DNA from: CAZOAR01 sp964577985
Lineage (GTDB): Bacteria; Gemmatimonadota; CAZMKB01; CAZNLH01
DNA length: 11,422 bases
Assembly: GCA_964577985.1 (NCBI GenBank)
Contig: CAZOAR010000065.1
Span: forward strand, 1 to 11,422
Direction: 5' to 3'
In this document: positions 1 through 6,825 of the stretch, in pieces
Layout: each line of letters begins with the position of its first letter
Position numbering within the stretch: the first letter of the stretch is position 1
Made by a program: the position numbers and the translations under genes
Notes under the pieces: model-generated
Told to the model about the DNA's origin: nothing
Database searches by the model: none
What the model saw: only the letters and a program-made list of their open reading frames with translations

Positions 1-3
1 CAA

Positions 4-93
4 GCGGGAATGACATATGAGGCGGAAATGGCATGCGTAACTGAAATGGCATGCGAAGCGAAAATGACATATTAAGCGGAAATGATATGTGGT
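4..93. repeat. Five-unit 18-bp tandem repeat, diverged copies
   Basis: Five consecutive units of exactly 18 bp can be laid end to end at 4-21, 22-39, 40-57, 58-75 and 76-93. The first unit is GCGGGAATGACATATGAG. The others are diverged versions that keep the core GAAATGRCAT or close to it. Positions 1-3 (CAA) just before the array match the loop and arm sequence that precedes the same 18-mer at the right edge (11385-11387 region), so the array probably continues a hairpin element cut by the window edge. No ORF of coding quality spans it. The function is unknown. Confidence 0.85.
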
Positions 94-168
94 AGTCATC
101 TGTTGCACCAGAAAAGAGTTAGAGACATTCAGCCAGATTCTCGGGGAGGCCCCTGTTGTTCTCCTCTG

Positions 169-197
169 TTGAAAGATTGCCGTACATTGTGTAGTAT
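169..197 (+). promoter_or_regulatory. Predicted sigma70 promoter for a leaderless hslR-like mRNA
   Basis: A -35-like TTGAAA (169-174) and a -10-like TAGTAT (192-197) are separated by 17 bp. The -10 ends six bases before the ATG at 204, so transcription would start at or next to the A of the start codon. No Shine-Dalgarno sequence lies between 180 and 203. Both hexamers are imperfect (TAGTAT matches 4 of 6), so this is a plausible but unproven promoter. Confidence 0.5.
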
Positions 198-203
198 ATT
201 GAC

Positions 204-599
204 ATGTCCAACAGCCCCGTAAACAAGACCCCTCAAACCGTCAGGATCGATCGATGGCTCTGGGCCGCGAGGTTCTATAAATCCCGCACACTCGCGACCA
301 GGGCGTGCGATGGCGGCAAGGTGGACCTCAACGGTCACGGTGCGAAGGCGCATAAGCCAGTCAGGCCGGGCGACATGATCGAGTTCAGCACTGGCGACTG
401 GCGACGCAAGGTGAAGGTCCTGCTCCTCGCCGAGAAGAGAAAGCCCGCGTCCGGAGCGCGCCTCCTTTACGAAGACCTTAGTCCCCCACCACCGGCGAGA
501 GATGCCTGGCTCTTCTCGTCCACGCCCCGGCGGGAGAAGGGGATGGGCAGACCTACCAAGCGGGACCGACGCGATATCGAAAAGCTCAAGGGGGATTGA
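204..599 (+). CDS. hslR: S4-domain RNA-binding protein, Hsp15 (HslR) family
   Basis: The 131-residue product matches the size of E. coli Hsp15 (about 133). An S4 RNA-binding domain occupies residues 13-61, beginning with the diagnostic VRIDRWLWAARFYKSR. The basic tail, residues 113-131, includes GRPTKRDRRDIEKL, also typical of the family. Family members bind free 50S subunits that still carry a stalled nascent chain and help recycle them in the cytoplasm. The start is fixed at this ATG because an in-frame TAG lies at 192-194 and there is no other early start codon. No ribosome binding site precedes it, while a -10-like hexamer ends six bases upstream, which suggests leaderless translation. 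It converges on the symporter gene with a gap of 31 bp. The family call is strong; the exact orthology is inferred. Confidence 0.9.
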   Translation: MSNSPVNKTPQTVRIDRWLWAARFYKSRTLATRACDGGKVDLNGHGAKAHKPVRPGDMIEFSTGDWRRKVKVLLLAEKRKPASGARLLYEDLSPPPPARDAWLFSSTPRREKGMGRPTKRDRRDIEKLKGD

Positions 600-630
600 T
601 CTCGCACCTGTCGATCGAGGTCGAAGTTAC

Positions 631-2280
631 TCACGGCTCTGCCACTTCGCCCCCTCCTCTCAGCTCAAGTGTCTCTATGACGCCCGCCCCGACGCTGTCT
701 CCCCAGACGTTCACTGTCGTTCTGAACCGGTCAAGGAGCCAGTCGATCGCCAGCAGCAGCCCTATTCCTTCTACCGGAAGGCCCACCGCATGAAGGACGA
801 CTACCATCGTCACGAGTCCCGCTTCCGGAATTCCGGCCGCCCCTATCGCCGCGAGCGTCGCTGTCAGAAAAACGACTCCCTGGAGCACCGGACTGAGGGA
901 GATACCATATGCCTGGGCGATGAACATCGCGGCCACGGCCTCATAGAGGGCCGTTCCGTCCATGTTGATTGTCGCGCCAAGCGGAAGAACAAAACTCGAT
1001 GTCCGGCTGGATATGCCGTTCTCCTCTTCAACTCCCTGCATCGTGAGCGGCAGAGTGGCCGAGCTCGACGCGGTGGAGAAGGCGTTGAGCAGTGCCGCGC
1101 CCATACCCCTGACATAGGCGCCCGGGCTCCGCCTTCCAATAATCTTCAGGATCAGCGGCAGGACGATGAATCCGTGGATCGCCAGGCCGAGCACCACGGT
1201 AAAGCCATATCTGCCGAGCGCGGCAAGCTCTGGAAGGAATCCCTCGAACCCACCCGCCCTTCCTATGCGCGCCGATATCAGCCCGAAGATTCCTATCGGC
1301 GCCACCACCATGATCCAGTGAACGAGCTTCATCACCGCGTCGTTGAGGTTGGATATGACTTCTATGGTTGCGCGGACACGTTGGCCAAGAACCGAGAGCG
1401 CGGCGCCCAGCAGGAGCGAGAAGATGATCAGCGGGAGTATTTCCATCTGAGCCATCGCCGTGAAGATGTTGCGCGGCACCATGCCCTGCTTTCCGGTCTC
1501 CCTGTTGCCTACCAGTACCTCCTCGATCGTACTCCCCACACTCCTTTCTTCCTTTCCCCGCACTCTCCCGGCGACCGCAAGCGTGATCTCCACACCGGTG
1601 CCTGCGGGCTTTATCGCGGGTTCCGCCGATATCAGCCTTCCACCAACCCTGTGAAACGGCAGTCGCGTGCCGTCATCCGCCCTCATGTAAAAGATCTCAC
1701 CTGTCTGCTTACTTTCCCAGAATCTTACGGTGACTGTGTCTTCGGAGACTGACTCGATCATTCCTTGAACATGCTGATCCAGGAGAACCAGGAGATAGCC
1801 GTCGCCGTAACGCCTTCTCTCCAGCGCACCGTCCCGCAGTATGACAGTCCTGCCCTTCTCACCAACCACACTGTAAGCAGCCGCCGCGTGCTTCTCCCCG
1901 GGGGAAATCCCGTCGCCGGGACGGATAATGTTTACCAGTACGATGCCTGTCAGGACGGCGATGCCGGTGGTCATCAGGTAGTAGAGGATGGTTCGTCTCC
2001 CGATGGAACCGAGATTTCGTATATCGCCGAGACCGGTTACGCCCACTATCATCGACAGCACCACCAGGGGCACAACTATCATCATGAGCGAGTTCAGGAA
2101 AAGCTCTCCGAGGATCGAAAAGTTAAGGGCCAGATCGGGCAGCCAGCCTCCAACTGCGGTCCCCGCGATGATGGCGACGACGATACCGTATATGAGCCTC
2201 GAGCGACCGTCGTATCGTGATCCGGATGGAGACCGTGAGGCGCTTTGATCGGACGATCCGGCCGGTTCCTCTTTTGTCAA
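631..2280 (-). CDS. Dicarboxylate/acidic amino acid:cation symporter (SLC1/DAACS) with large insertion
   Basis: This 549-residue inner-membrane carrier belongs to the glutamate/aspartate/dicarboxylate:Na+ or H+ symporter family, whose bacterial members usually have 400-440 residues. The full fold is visible: TM1 about 29-48, TM2 55-85, TM3 95-119, TM4-TM6 between 270 and 382, HP1 with STASSSATLP (402-411), TM7 with NMDGTA (439-444), HP2 with AAIGAAGIPEAGLVTM (477-492), and TM8. In TM8, D517, R520, T521, N524 and D528 match the substrate and sodium ligands of GltPh/EAATs. R520, the partner of the acidic side chain, points to aspartate, glutamate or a C4-dicarboxylate. R518 sits where EAATs carry their second arginine. 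The excess length is a hydrophilic segment at about 122-250 between TM3 and TM4. The start codon is TTG, chosen because AAGGAGG lies seven bases upstream. It diverges from the GH38-like gene. Confidence 0.92.
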   Translation of the reverse strand: MTKEEPAGSSDQSASRSPSGSRYDGRSRLIYGIVVAIIAGTAVGGWLPDLALNFSILGELFLNSLMMIVVPLVVLSMIVGVTGLGDIRNLGSIGRRTILYYLMTTGIAVLTGIVLVNIIRPGDGISPGEKHAAAAYSVVGEKGRTVILRDGALERRRYGDGYLLVLLDQHVQGMIESVSEDTVTVRFWESKQTGEIFYMRADDGTRLPFHRVGGRLISAEPAIKPAGTGVEITLAVAGRVRGKEERSVGSTIEEVLVGNRETGKQGMVPRNIFTAMAQMEILPLIIFSLLLGAALSVLGQRVRATIEVISNLNDAVMKLVHWIMVVAPIGIFGLISARIGRAGGFEGFLPELAALGRYGFTVVLGLAIHGFIVLPLILKIIGRRSPGAYVRGMGAALLNAFSTASSSATLPLTMQGVEEENGISSRTSSFVLPLGATINMDGTALYEAVAAMFIAQAYGISLSPVLQGVVFLTATLAAIGAAGIPEAGLVTMVVVLHAVGLPVEGIGLLLAIDWLLDRFRTTVNVWGDSVGAGVIETLELRGGGEVAEP

Positions 2281-2287
2281 ATCAGTG

Positions 2288-2294
2288 CCTCCTT
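2288..2294 (-). promoter_or_regulatory. Strong Shine-Dalgarno for the symporter TTG start
   Basis: Read on the minus strand, AAGGAGG is followed by seven bases and then TTG (2280-2278), ACA, AAA, GAG. This near-perfect anti-16S match decides the TTG start. No ATG start with a comparable site is present nearby. Confidence 0.8.
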
Positions 2295-2414
2295 CGTGAG
2301 GAGAATGTCAGATAGAAGCTGCAGGTACATCATCCTAAAACTGCCATGAAAACGACGGGCTGTCAAACACTAAATCACCTTCGCCCGACTGGCAATTCCT
2401 GGTCGTCCTTTCGC

Positions 2415-2427
2415 ATCCGCCGCGGAT
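2415..2427. repeat. 13-bp perfect palindrome in the divergent intergenic region
   Basis: ATCCGC-C-GCGGAT is a perfect inverted repeat centred at 2421, between the symporter and GH38-like promoter regions. It shares the GCGGA/TCCGC half with the leader hairpin at 2558-2574. It could be a regulator binding site, but nothing else in the sequence proves this. Confidence 0.35.
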
Positions 2428-2492
2428 ACGCCTCGCAGGAGCCGCGCGTTCCTTGACAAGCCATCTAAGAATGTAACCCGTGAGGGGTGTTG

Positions 2493-2521
2493 TTGACAAA
2501 CATCACCGCCTGTGGTATCAT
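2493..2521 (+). promoter_or_regulatory. Sigma70 promoter with extended -10 for the GH38-like gene
   Basis: A perfect TTGACA (2493-2498) is followed by a 17-bp spacer and TATCAT (2516-2521), with TG one base before the -10 (2513-2514), giving an extended -10. Transcription should start near 2528, leaving a leader of about 76 nt to the ATG at 2604. This promoter lies inside the longest open frame from 2487, so it argues against a start there. Confidence 0.75.
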
Positions 2522-2530
2522 CGTGTACAC

Positions 2531-2545
2531 GATATTCATAATATC
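2531..2545 (+). promoter_or_regulatory. Inverted repeat just after the GH38-like transcription start
   Basis: GATATT-CAT-AATATC is a perfect 6-3-6 inverted repeat beginning about three bases after the predicted +1. Its position is typical of a repressor operator overlapping the start of transcription. As RNA it would form only a weak AT-rich hairpin. The regulator is unknown. Confidence 0.4.
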
Positions 2546-2557
2546 CAGAGGACGGCA

Positions 2558-2574
2558 CGCGGACTCGATCCGCG
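2558..2574 (+). promoter_or_regulatory. GC-rich hairpin in the leader of the GH38-like mRNA
   Basis: CGCGGA-CTCGA-TCCGCG forms a perfect 6-bp stem with a 5-base loop, 30 bases before the ATG at 2604. There is no run of T after it, so it is not an intrinsic terminator. It may stabilise the leader or act as a control element. Confidence 0.4.
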
Positions 2575-2603
2575 AATGCCTGTCGCAGGGATGGACAGAA
2601 AGC

Positions 2604-5195
2604 ATGAAGTTACGAGAAATCATACCACTTCTTTTCATGGGTCTAACGGTCTGCTCATCGACCGCCGCGCAGGATATCCAGATGGACGATGCCTCTCACC
2701 TGAGGGGCGCCATCTCAGTGAACCAGCGAAAACGGATCTACATCGCCAACGACGATCACACCGATTACTTCTGGAGCGGCACCGACGAGGATTACCGGAC
2801 GGTCTTTCTGAGCATGCTCGACTTTTACATGGACCAGGCCGAGAGCACAGCGGCGGTCAATCCACCCGATTCGAGGGGGCGGTTCAATTGCGATGGGAGC
2901 CTGTGGGTCAGGGTATACGAACAGAACAAAACAGCGCCGGAATTCGATCGGCTGGTCGATCACCTGCGTGACGGCACTATCACGATGCCTTTGAATACGC
3001 TGCCGCTCCTTTACGGGGCAATGCCGGCCGAGGCGGTCCTGCGCAACATGTACTACGCGGGTATGCTTGAACGTCGGGAAGGAGTGCGCTTTCGACTCGT
3101 GGTCCCGATGGAGAACCAGGTCCTTCCCGCCGGGGTCGCGTCACTGTGGGCGGGAAGCGGCGCGCTCTACTCGTGGAAGGGGATATGCTCCTGCGCAACC
3201 CGGATCGACGCTACCATGAGGCAGCACGAGATATACTTCTTTTCCGGTCCTGACGGACAATCCGTGTGCATGAAGTGGAATTCGATGTGGAACTGGAACA
3301 ATGAGAGCATAGGCGGCTACGCCGAGGCGCGACACCCTTATGAGGTTGTCCCGTTCCTTGATACGAATTCCGATTTCCTTGCCGCCTGGCCATGGGGCGT
3401 GTCCGCGGCCTTCGGTTATGGATGGGACGATCTGGACTCATATACCGATGAGCTGATCCGCGCGTCCGTCGACCTCTCCAACACGGATCTCAGGGTCATC
3501 GTCTCGAACGAGATCGATTTTTTCGAGGACTTCCTATCTCACTACTCCGGAGCGATCCCTACCTTTTCCGGGTCGTTTGGAAACGAGTGGGATCTCTACA
3601 CAGCATCCATGGCGGCAGTGACCGCCGATTTCCGCAACGGGATTGAACGCTTGCGGACCGCCGAAGCGCTCGCTACGGTCTCTTCGATCTATGATACGAC
3701 CTTCATGAATGGGAGGGACGCCGCCAGGGAGGATGCGTTCATCGCGTGCGGGCTCTTTTACGACCACGACTGGTGCGCTAACAGTTGGATAGGCACCCAG
3801 TACCGGGCACAGTTTGAACGCGATATGCTGACTGACCTGGAGAGTTACGTCGATCCACTGTTGAACGACGGCATCGAGGCCGTCGGCGCCCTCATCCCCT
3901 CGACCGTCGGTACGGAACGATTCTTCGTATTCAATCCGCTTTCGTGGGTACGCACCGACTTTGTGGATCTACCCTCGTCGCAGCAGCCACCGCTTCACGT
4001 CGTGGACATCGCGTCGGGTCTCGAAGTCCCCAGCCAGTTGATAAATGTTGATAGTGATCAGCGGGTCCGGATAATAGCCGACGCGGTCCCTTCCAGCGGG
4101 TATCGCGTCTACGAGGTCAGGACAGGAGAAGGGTCGATATTCCCGCCATCCGCGACAATTTCCCTCCCCTCGTTCGACAATTCAATATACGGGGTTACGC
4201 TTGGAACCCATGGAGAGATCACCAGCCTGATCGACCACACGGATGGTGACCGCCAGATAGTCGGAGTGAGCGGATCCATTCATGATATCGGCACTGGCAA
4301 CGGTTCGGTGGTGGTCGAGAGTGCAGGGCCGGTATCAACGACGCTCCTCGTACAGGCCGGGGGCAGCCCGGAGCATGAAACACGGGTTACGCTCTACGCG
4401 GGAATCGACCGTGTCGACATCGATGGAGCGGTGACCGAGAACTTCTCGAGTAACCAGGGATACACGTCGAGTTTCAATCTGTCCGGGATAGAGATGCGGC
4501 ACGAGGAGACCGGGATGATAGCACGTGTCGGCCGTATCGTCGATGGCGGAGATTACGCGGACGAGGACACGCGAACAGACTACCTTACATTCAACCACTT
4601 CGTCGATCTCTCAGAGACCAACCGGGGCGTCACGATATCGAATCGTGACAGTCCGTTCTTCAGGGCAGGAAACAGCACGGTATCCTCACTCGACGGGTCG
4701 ACTCCAGAGATTCGAGCAGTGATCGGCATGCGCGTCGACGGGCCTTACCTGGGTATCGCCGACCAGGGCGGAGATTCCCTCTTCGTCGATCGTTTTGCCA
4801 TACGGGCACACGGCAGCTATGATCAGGCGGCGGCCATGCGCTTCTCGATGGAGCATCAGAACCCGCTGGTCGCGGGCGCGATCACAGGTCAACCTTCCGC
4901 TCCCCTGCCGGCCGATTCGATGACCGTCGTGTCGATCTCAAACGAGAACGTCCTGCTCTGGGCGCTGAAACCGGCGGAAGAGGGAATCGACAGCGGGATC
5001 ATCGTCCGTGTCTGGAATCTTGCCGATGCGCCTGTCACTTTCGACCTGGCGCTGCCGTACGACACTATCGACGCCGCCATCAGGACCACACACATAGAGA
5101 CCGAAATCGAAACAGCAACGCTGGTCGGTGGTGCTCTGCGGGACACTCTTGCCCGCCAGGAGATGCGAACATACCGGCTCAACCCGGGCAGTTAA
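2604..5195 (+). CDS. Secreted GH38-like (alpha-mannosidase superfamily) protein
   Basis: The product has 863 residues from the ATG at 2604, chosen because it starts a clear signal peptide (MKLREIIPLLFMGLTVCSST, probable cleavage after STAA at 22) and lies downstream of a good promoter. The frame stays open back to 2487, but those residues look unrelated. The N-terminal catalytic-type domain (about 45-250) opens with IANDDHTDYFWS, where H52 and D54 fit the HxD zinc ligands of GH38. A helical region (about 250-430) contains FYDHDW (385-390), fitting the later zinc histidine (H388). A beta-sandwich region begins at about 435 with RFFVFNPLSW, typical of the GH38 C-terminal half. No Asp occurs between residues 124 and 201, where classical GH38 enzymes keep the nucleophile. 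The protein is probably periplasmic or secreted and acts on a mannoside-like or other glycan; the substrate and even enzymatic activity are uncertain. Confidence 0.8.
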   Translation: MKLREIIPLLFMGLTVCSSTAAQDIQMDDASHLRGAISVNQRKRIYIANDDHTDYFWSGTDEDYRTVFLSMLDFYMDQAESTAAVNPPDSRGRFNCDGSLWVRVYEQNKTAPEFDRLVDHLRDGTITMPLNTLPLLYGAMPAEAVLRNMYYAGMLERREGVRFRLVVPMENQVLPAGVASLWAGSGALYSWKGICSCATRIDATMRQHEIYFFSGPDGQSVCMKWNSMWNWNNESIGGYAEARHPYEVVPFLDTNSDFLAAWPWGVSAAFGYGWDDLDSYTDELIRASVDLSNTDLRVIVSNEIDFFEDFLSHYSGAIPTFSGSFGNEWDLYTASMAAVTADFRNGIERLRTAEALATVSSIYDTTFMNGRDAAREDAFIACGLFYDHDWCANSWIGTQYRAQFERDMLTDLESYVDPLLNDGIEAVGALIPSTVGTERFFVFNPLSWVRTDFVDLPSSQQPPLHVVDIASGLEVPSQLINVDSDQRVRIIADAVPSSGYRVYEVRTGEGSIFPPSATISLPSFDNSIYGVTLGTHGEITSLIDHTDGDRQIVGVSGSIHDIGTGNGSVVVESAGPVSTTLLVQAGGSPEHETRVTLYAGIDRVDIDGAVTENFSSNQGYTSSFNLSGIEMRHEETGMIARVGRIVDGGDYADEDTRTDYLTFNHFVDLSETNRGVTISNRDSPFFRAGNSTVSSLDGSTPEIRAVIGMRVDGPYLGIADQGGDSLFVDRFAIRAHGSYDQAAAMRFSMEHQNPLVAGAITGQPSAPLPADSMTVVSISNENVLLWALKPAEEGIDSGIIVRVWNLADAPVTFDLALPYDTIDAAIRTTHIETEIETATLVGGALRDTLARQEMRTYRLNPGS

Positions 5196-5397
5196 CGTGC
5201 GGTTGCTTTTCTTCCATTGCTGGACGGAGTGCCAGTCACGCGGTGCCGTTGTCATTGTCAACCACTTTCCTTATTAGTTTTCCTCGCAAGTTATAGATGG
5301 CCTGGCTCATGCCTGCAGTGGAGGAAGGGGCTCACGGCTCACCACGCATTCGCCTGGAGGAAAGCAGGAAACGCCCGGACCGTCCTTGATCATGCCG

Positions 5398-6414
5398 TCA
5401 CGGCGAAGGGAATTCATTGTTCCCGTGCTGGGACCATGGTGAAGTGAGCTGCTGGACATCCGTGCCGTCTGGCCTCACACGGAATATCTCCCAGCTCCAT
5501 CCGATCACTACAAACTCATGGTAGTATATCCATTCACCGTCAGCCGAGACCTGGGGAACGGCACCGTTCATGACTATCCATTCCTGCGCACCATCGATCG
5601 TTCCACTCCTGAGACCGAAGAGTGCTGAATCAAGAATCCAGCTGGTCCAGACCGCCGACATGCCGTCGGGGAACATGTCCGGATCATGATCGTACCGATT
5701 ATCGAATGTCAGGCGAACTCCGGGTACGTGCGGCGCATCAGGATCGAGATAGTCGTTCGCAGAGGAGACTACACATAACTCGCAGTGATTGAGGTGCGAG
5801 AGAGTGGGGCAGTCGATATAGAGCACCGTCTTTCCATCCGGCGACCAGCCCGGATCCCCGTGGAACCTGCCTTCGGACGGTGTAAGCTGCCTGACGATAT
5901 CTCCTTCCGTGTTGAGGGCATATATCTGCCACCCGCTGTCGTCTCCACTGTAGACAACGAGTTCGCTACCGTCCGGAGATATATCTGTATGGCTTATCTC
6001 AAGGCTGTCATCTCCATCGTCATAAATAAGCCGTGGAGTAGGATCTCCTGCGGTGATCTTCCAGATCGTATTCAAACCCGACTCATTGCTGTACCGACTC
6101 ACTGGAAGATATGAGGGCGAGCGCTGGAAATAAACTGTCCTGCGATCAGGCGAGATACGCCCCCACCAGCTGTGGTAATCCGCATCCTCCGTCAGTTGAA
6201 ATGCCTGCCCCGTGCCGTCGTTGCGCATCACGTAAAGTTCGTAGTTACCCGTACGGTTGGAGTTGAATACGATAAAGTCCGCAGGCACCCCCTGTCCGGA
6301 CGGCCACATGGTGGATGCACAAAGCCAGGCCGATTCGGTGGGAGCCGTCGCGGAGAATATGGATAATCCGGCACAGGACATTACCATAAACTGGATCGCT
6401 CTTTTCATCATCAT
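5398..6414 (-). CDS. Exported PD40/TolB-like beta-propeller protein
   Basis: This 338-residue protein starts with a short signal peptide (MMMKRAIQFMVMSCAGLSIF, likely cleavage near residues 24-25). At least five PD40-type blade motifs follow: ISPDRRTVYFQ (87-97), ISPDGSELVVYSG (145-157), WSPDGKTVLYID (190-201), MFPDGMSAVWTS (247-258) and VSADGEWIYYHE (289-300). Near the C-terminus, IFRVRPDGTDVQQLT (310-324) is another blade hallmark, indicating a six-bladed propeller like the C-terminal half of TolB or DPP-family propellers, but with no attached enzyme domain. Cysteines 202, 211 and 214 could form disulfides. Three ATG codons in tandem make the exact start ambiguous by two residues, and the ribosome site is weak. 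Its 3' end converges on the GH38-like gene 202 bp away. A periplasmic binding or scaffolding role is inferred; no specific ligand can be named. Confidence 0.8.
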   Translation of the reverse strand: MMMKRAIQFMVMSCAGLSIFSATAPTESAWLCASTMWPSGQGVPADFIVFNSNRTGNYELYVMRNDGTGQAFQLTEDADYHSWWGRISPDRRTVYFQRSPSYLPVSRYSNESGLNTIWKITAGDPTPRLIYDDGDDSLEISHTDISPDGSELVVYSGDDSGWQIYALNTEGDIVRQLTPSEGRFHGDPGWSPDGKTVLYIDCPTLSHLNHCELCVVSSANDYLDPDAPHVPGVRLTFDNRYDHDPDMFPDGMSAVWTSWILDSALFGLRSGTIDGAQEWIVMNGAVPQVSADGEWIYYHEFVVIGWSWEIFRVRPDGTDVQQLTSPWSQHGNNEFPSP

Positions 6415-6496
6415 GGTGTACCCAGTAACCTATCGTTGTCAGCGGGAGGCCATACCGCTTCATCCGGGTATACTGACCTCGGTCTCCACTGATTCC

Positions 6497-6525
6497 ATTA
6501 TACTCTATTTTGTTGGGAAAGTCAA
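6497..6525 (-). promoter_or_regulatory. Sigma70 promoter for the propeller gene
   Basis: On the minus strand TTGACT (6525-6520) is separated by 17 bp from a perfect TATAAT (6502-6497). The predicted start near 6490 leaves a leader of about 75 nt before the ATG at 6414. This matches the leader lengths of the GH38-like and barrel genes. Confidence 0.75.
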
Positions 6526-6825
6526 AGCACCTCGACGTGTGGCAACAAAAAACAGCCCTCAGCCCGCGACCTCGGACTTGAAGAAACTCAAATCAAAGAT
6601 AGTATCGGGGTGGAATAAAGAGCGAGATAGGATAAACTGAAATGGAAAAACGGGCAGGTCAGGTTGATGACGGGTTTCTATGATTACTGGATTTCCGGTG
6701 ACGCCAAATCGGATGCCTTATAAACGCCGCCTTGAGATCCTTCCCAACAGGAGAGACGCAAAGGGGTGCGCTCATCTGTTATTCTGATGTGGATTAGTAC
6801 TGGTCGGGAACCCCGAGTGGTCTTC
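6526..6825. other. Intergenic region without a recognisable gene
   Basis: This stretch lies between the barrel gene stop and the propeller promoter. All frames are broken by stops or give short translations without family features. A small 5-bp hairpin (TCGGG-AAC-CCCGA, within 6804-6816) follows the barrel gene stop on the minus strand but lacks a T-run, so it is not a convincing intrinsic terminator. Confidence 0.5.

Noticed and set aside
600..630. Bidirectional terminator between hslR and the symporter
   Set aside because: ACCT/AGGT can pair around GTCGATCG, but the stem is only four base pairs and no T-run follows on either strand.
502..1752. 416-residue open frame on the plus strand antisense to the symporter
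   Set aside because: It lies fully within the clear symporter gene and overlaps the end of hslR. The translation is rich in Arg, His and Gln with no domain, and it is explained as a codon-bias shadow.
2361..2366. Minus-strand TTGACA as the symporter -35
   Set aside because: No acceptable -10 hexamer lies 16-18 bp downstream (CAGTTT at 17), so I could not support a promoter for the symporter here.
5298..5313. TGGCCTGGCTCATGCC as a sigma54 -24/-12 promoter
   Set aside because: The GG-to-GC spacing fits, but the -24 and -12 elements each deviate from consensus and it points into the 3' end of the convergent propeller gene, with no gene to drive.
5217..5447. 76-residue plus-strand frame between the convergent GH38-like and propeller genes
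   Set aside because: There is no ribosome site, it runs into the propeller gene on the opposite strand, and its composition is not protein-like.
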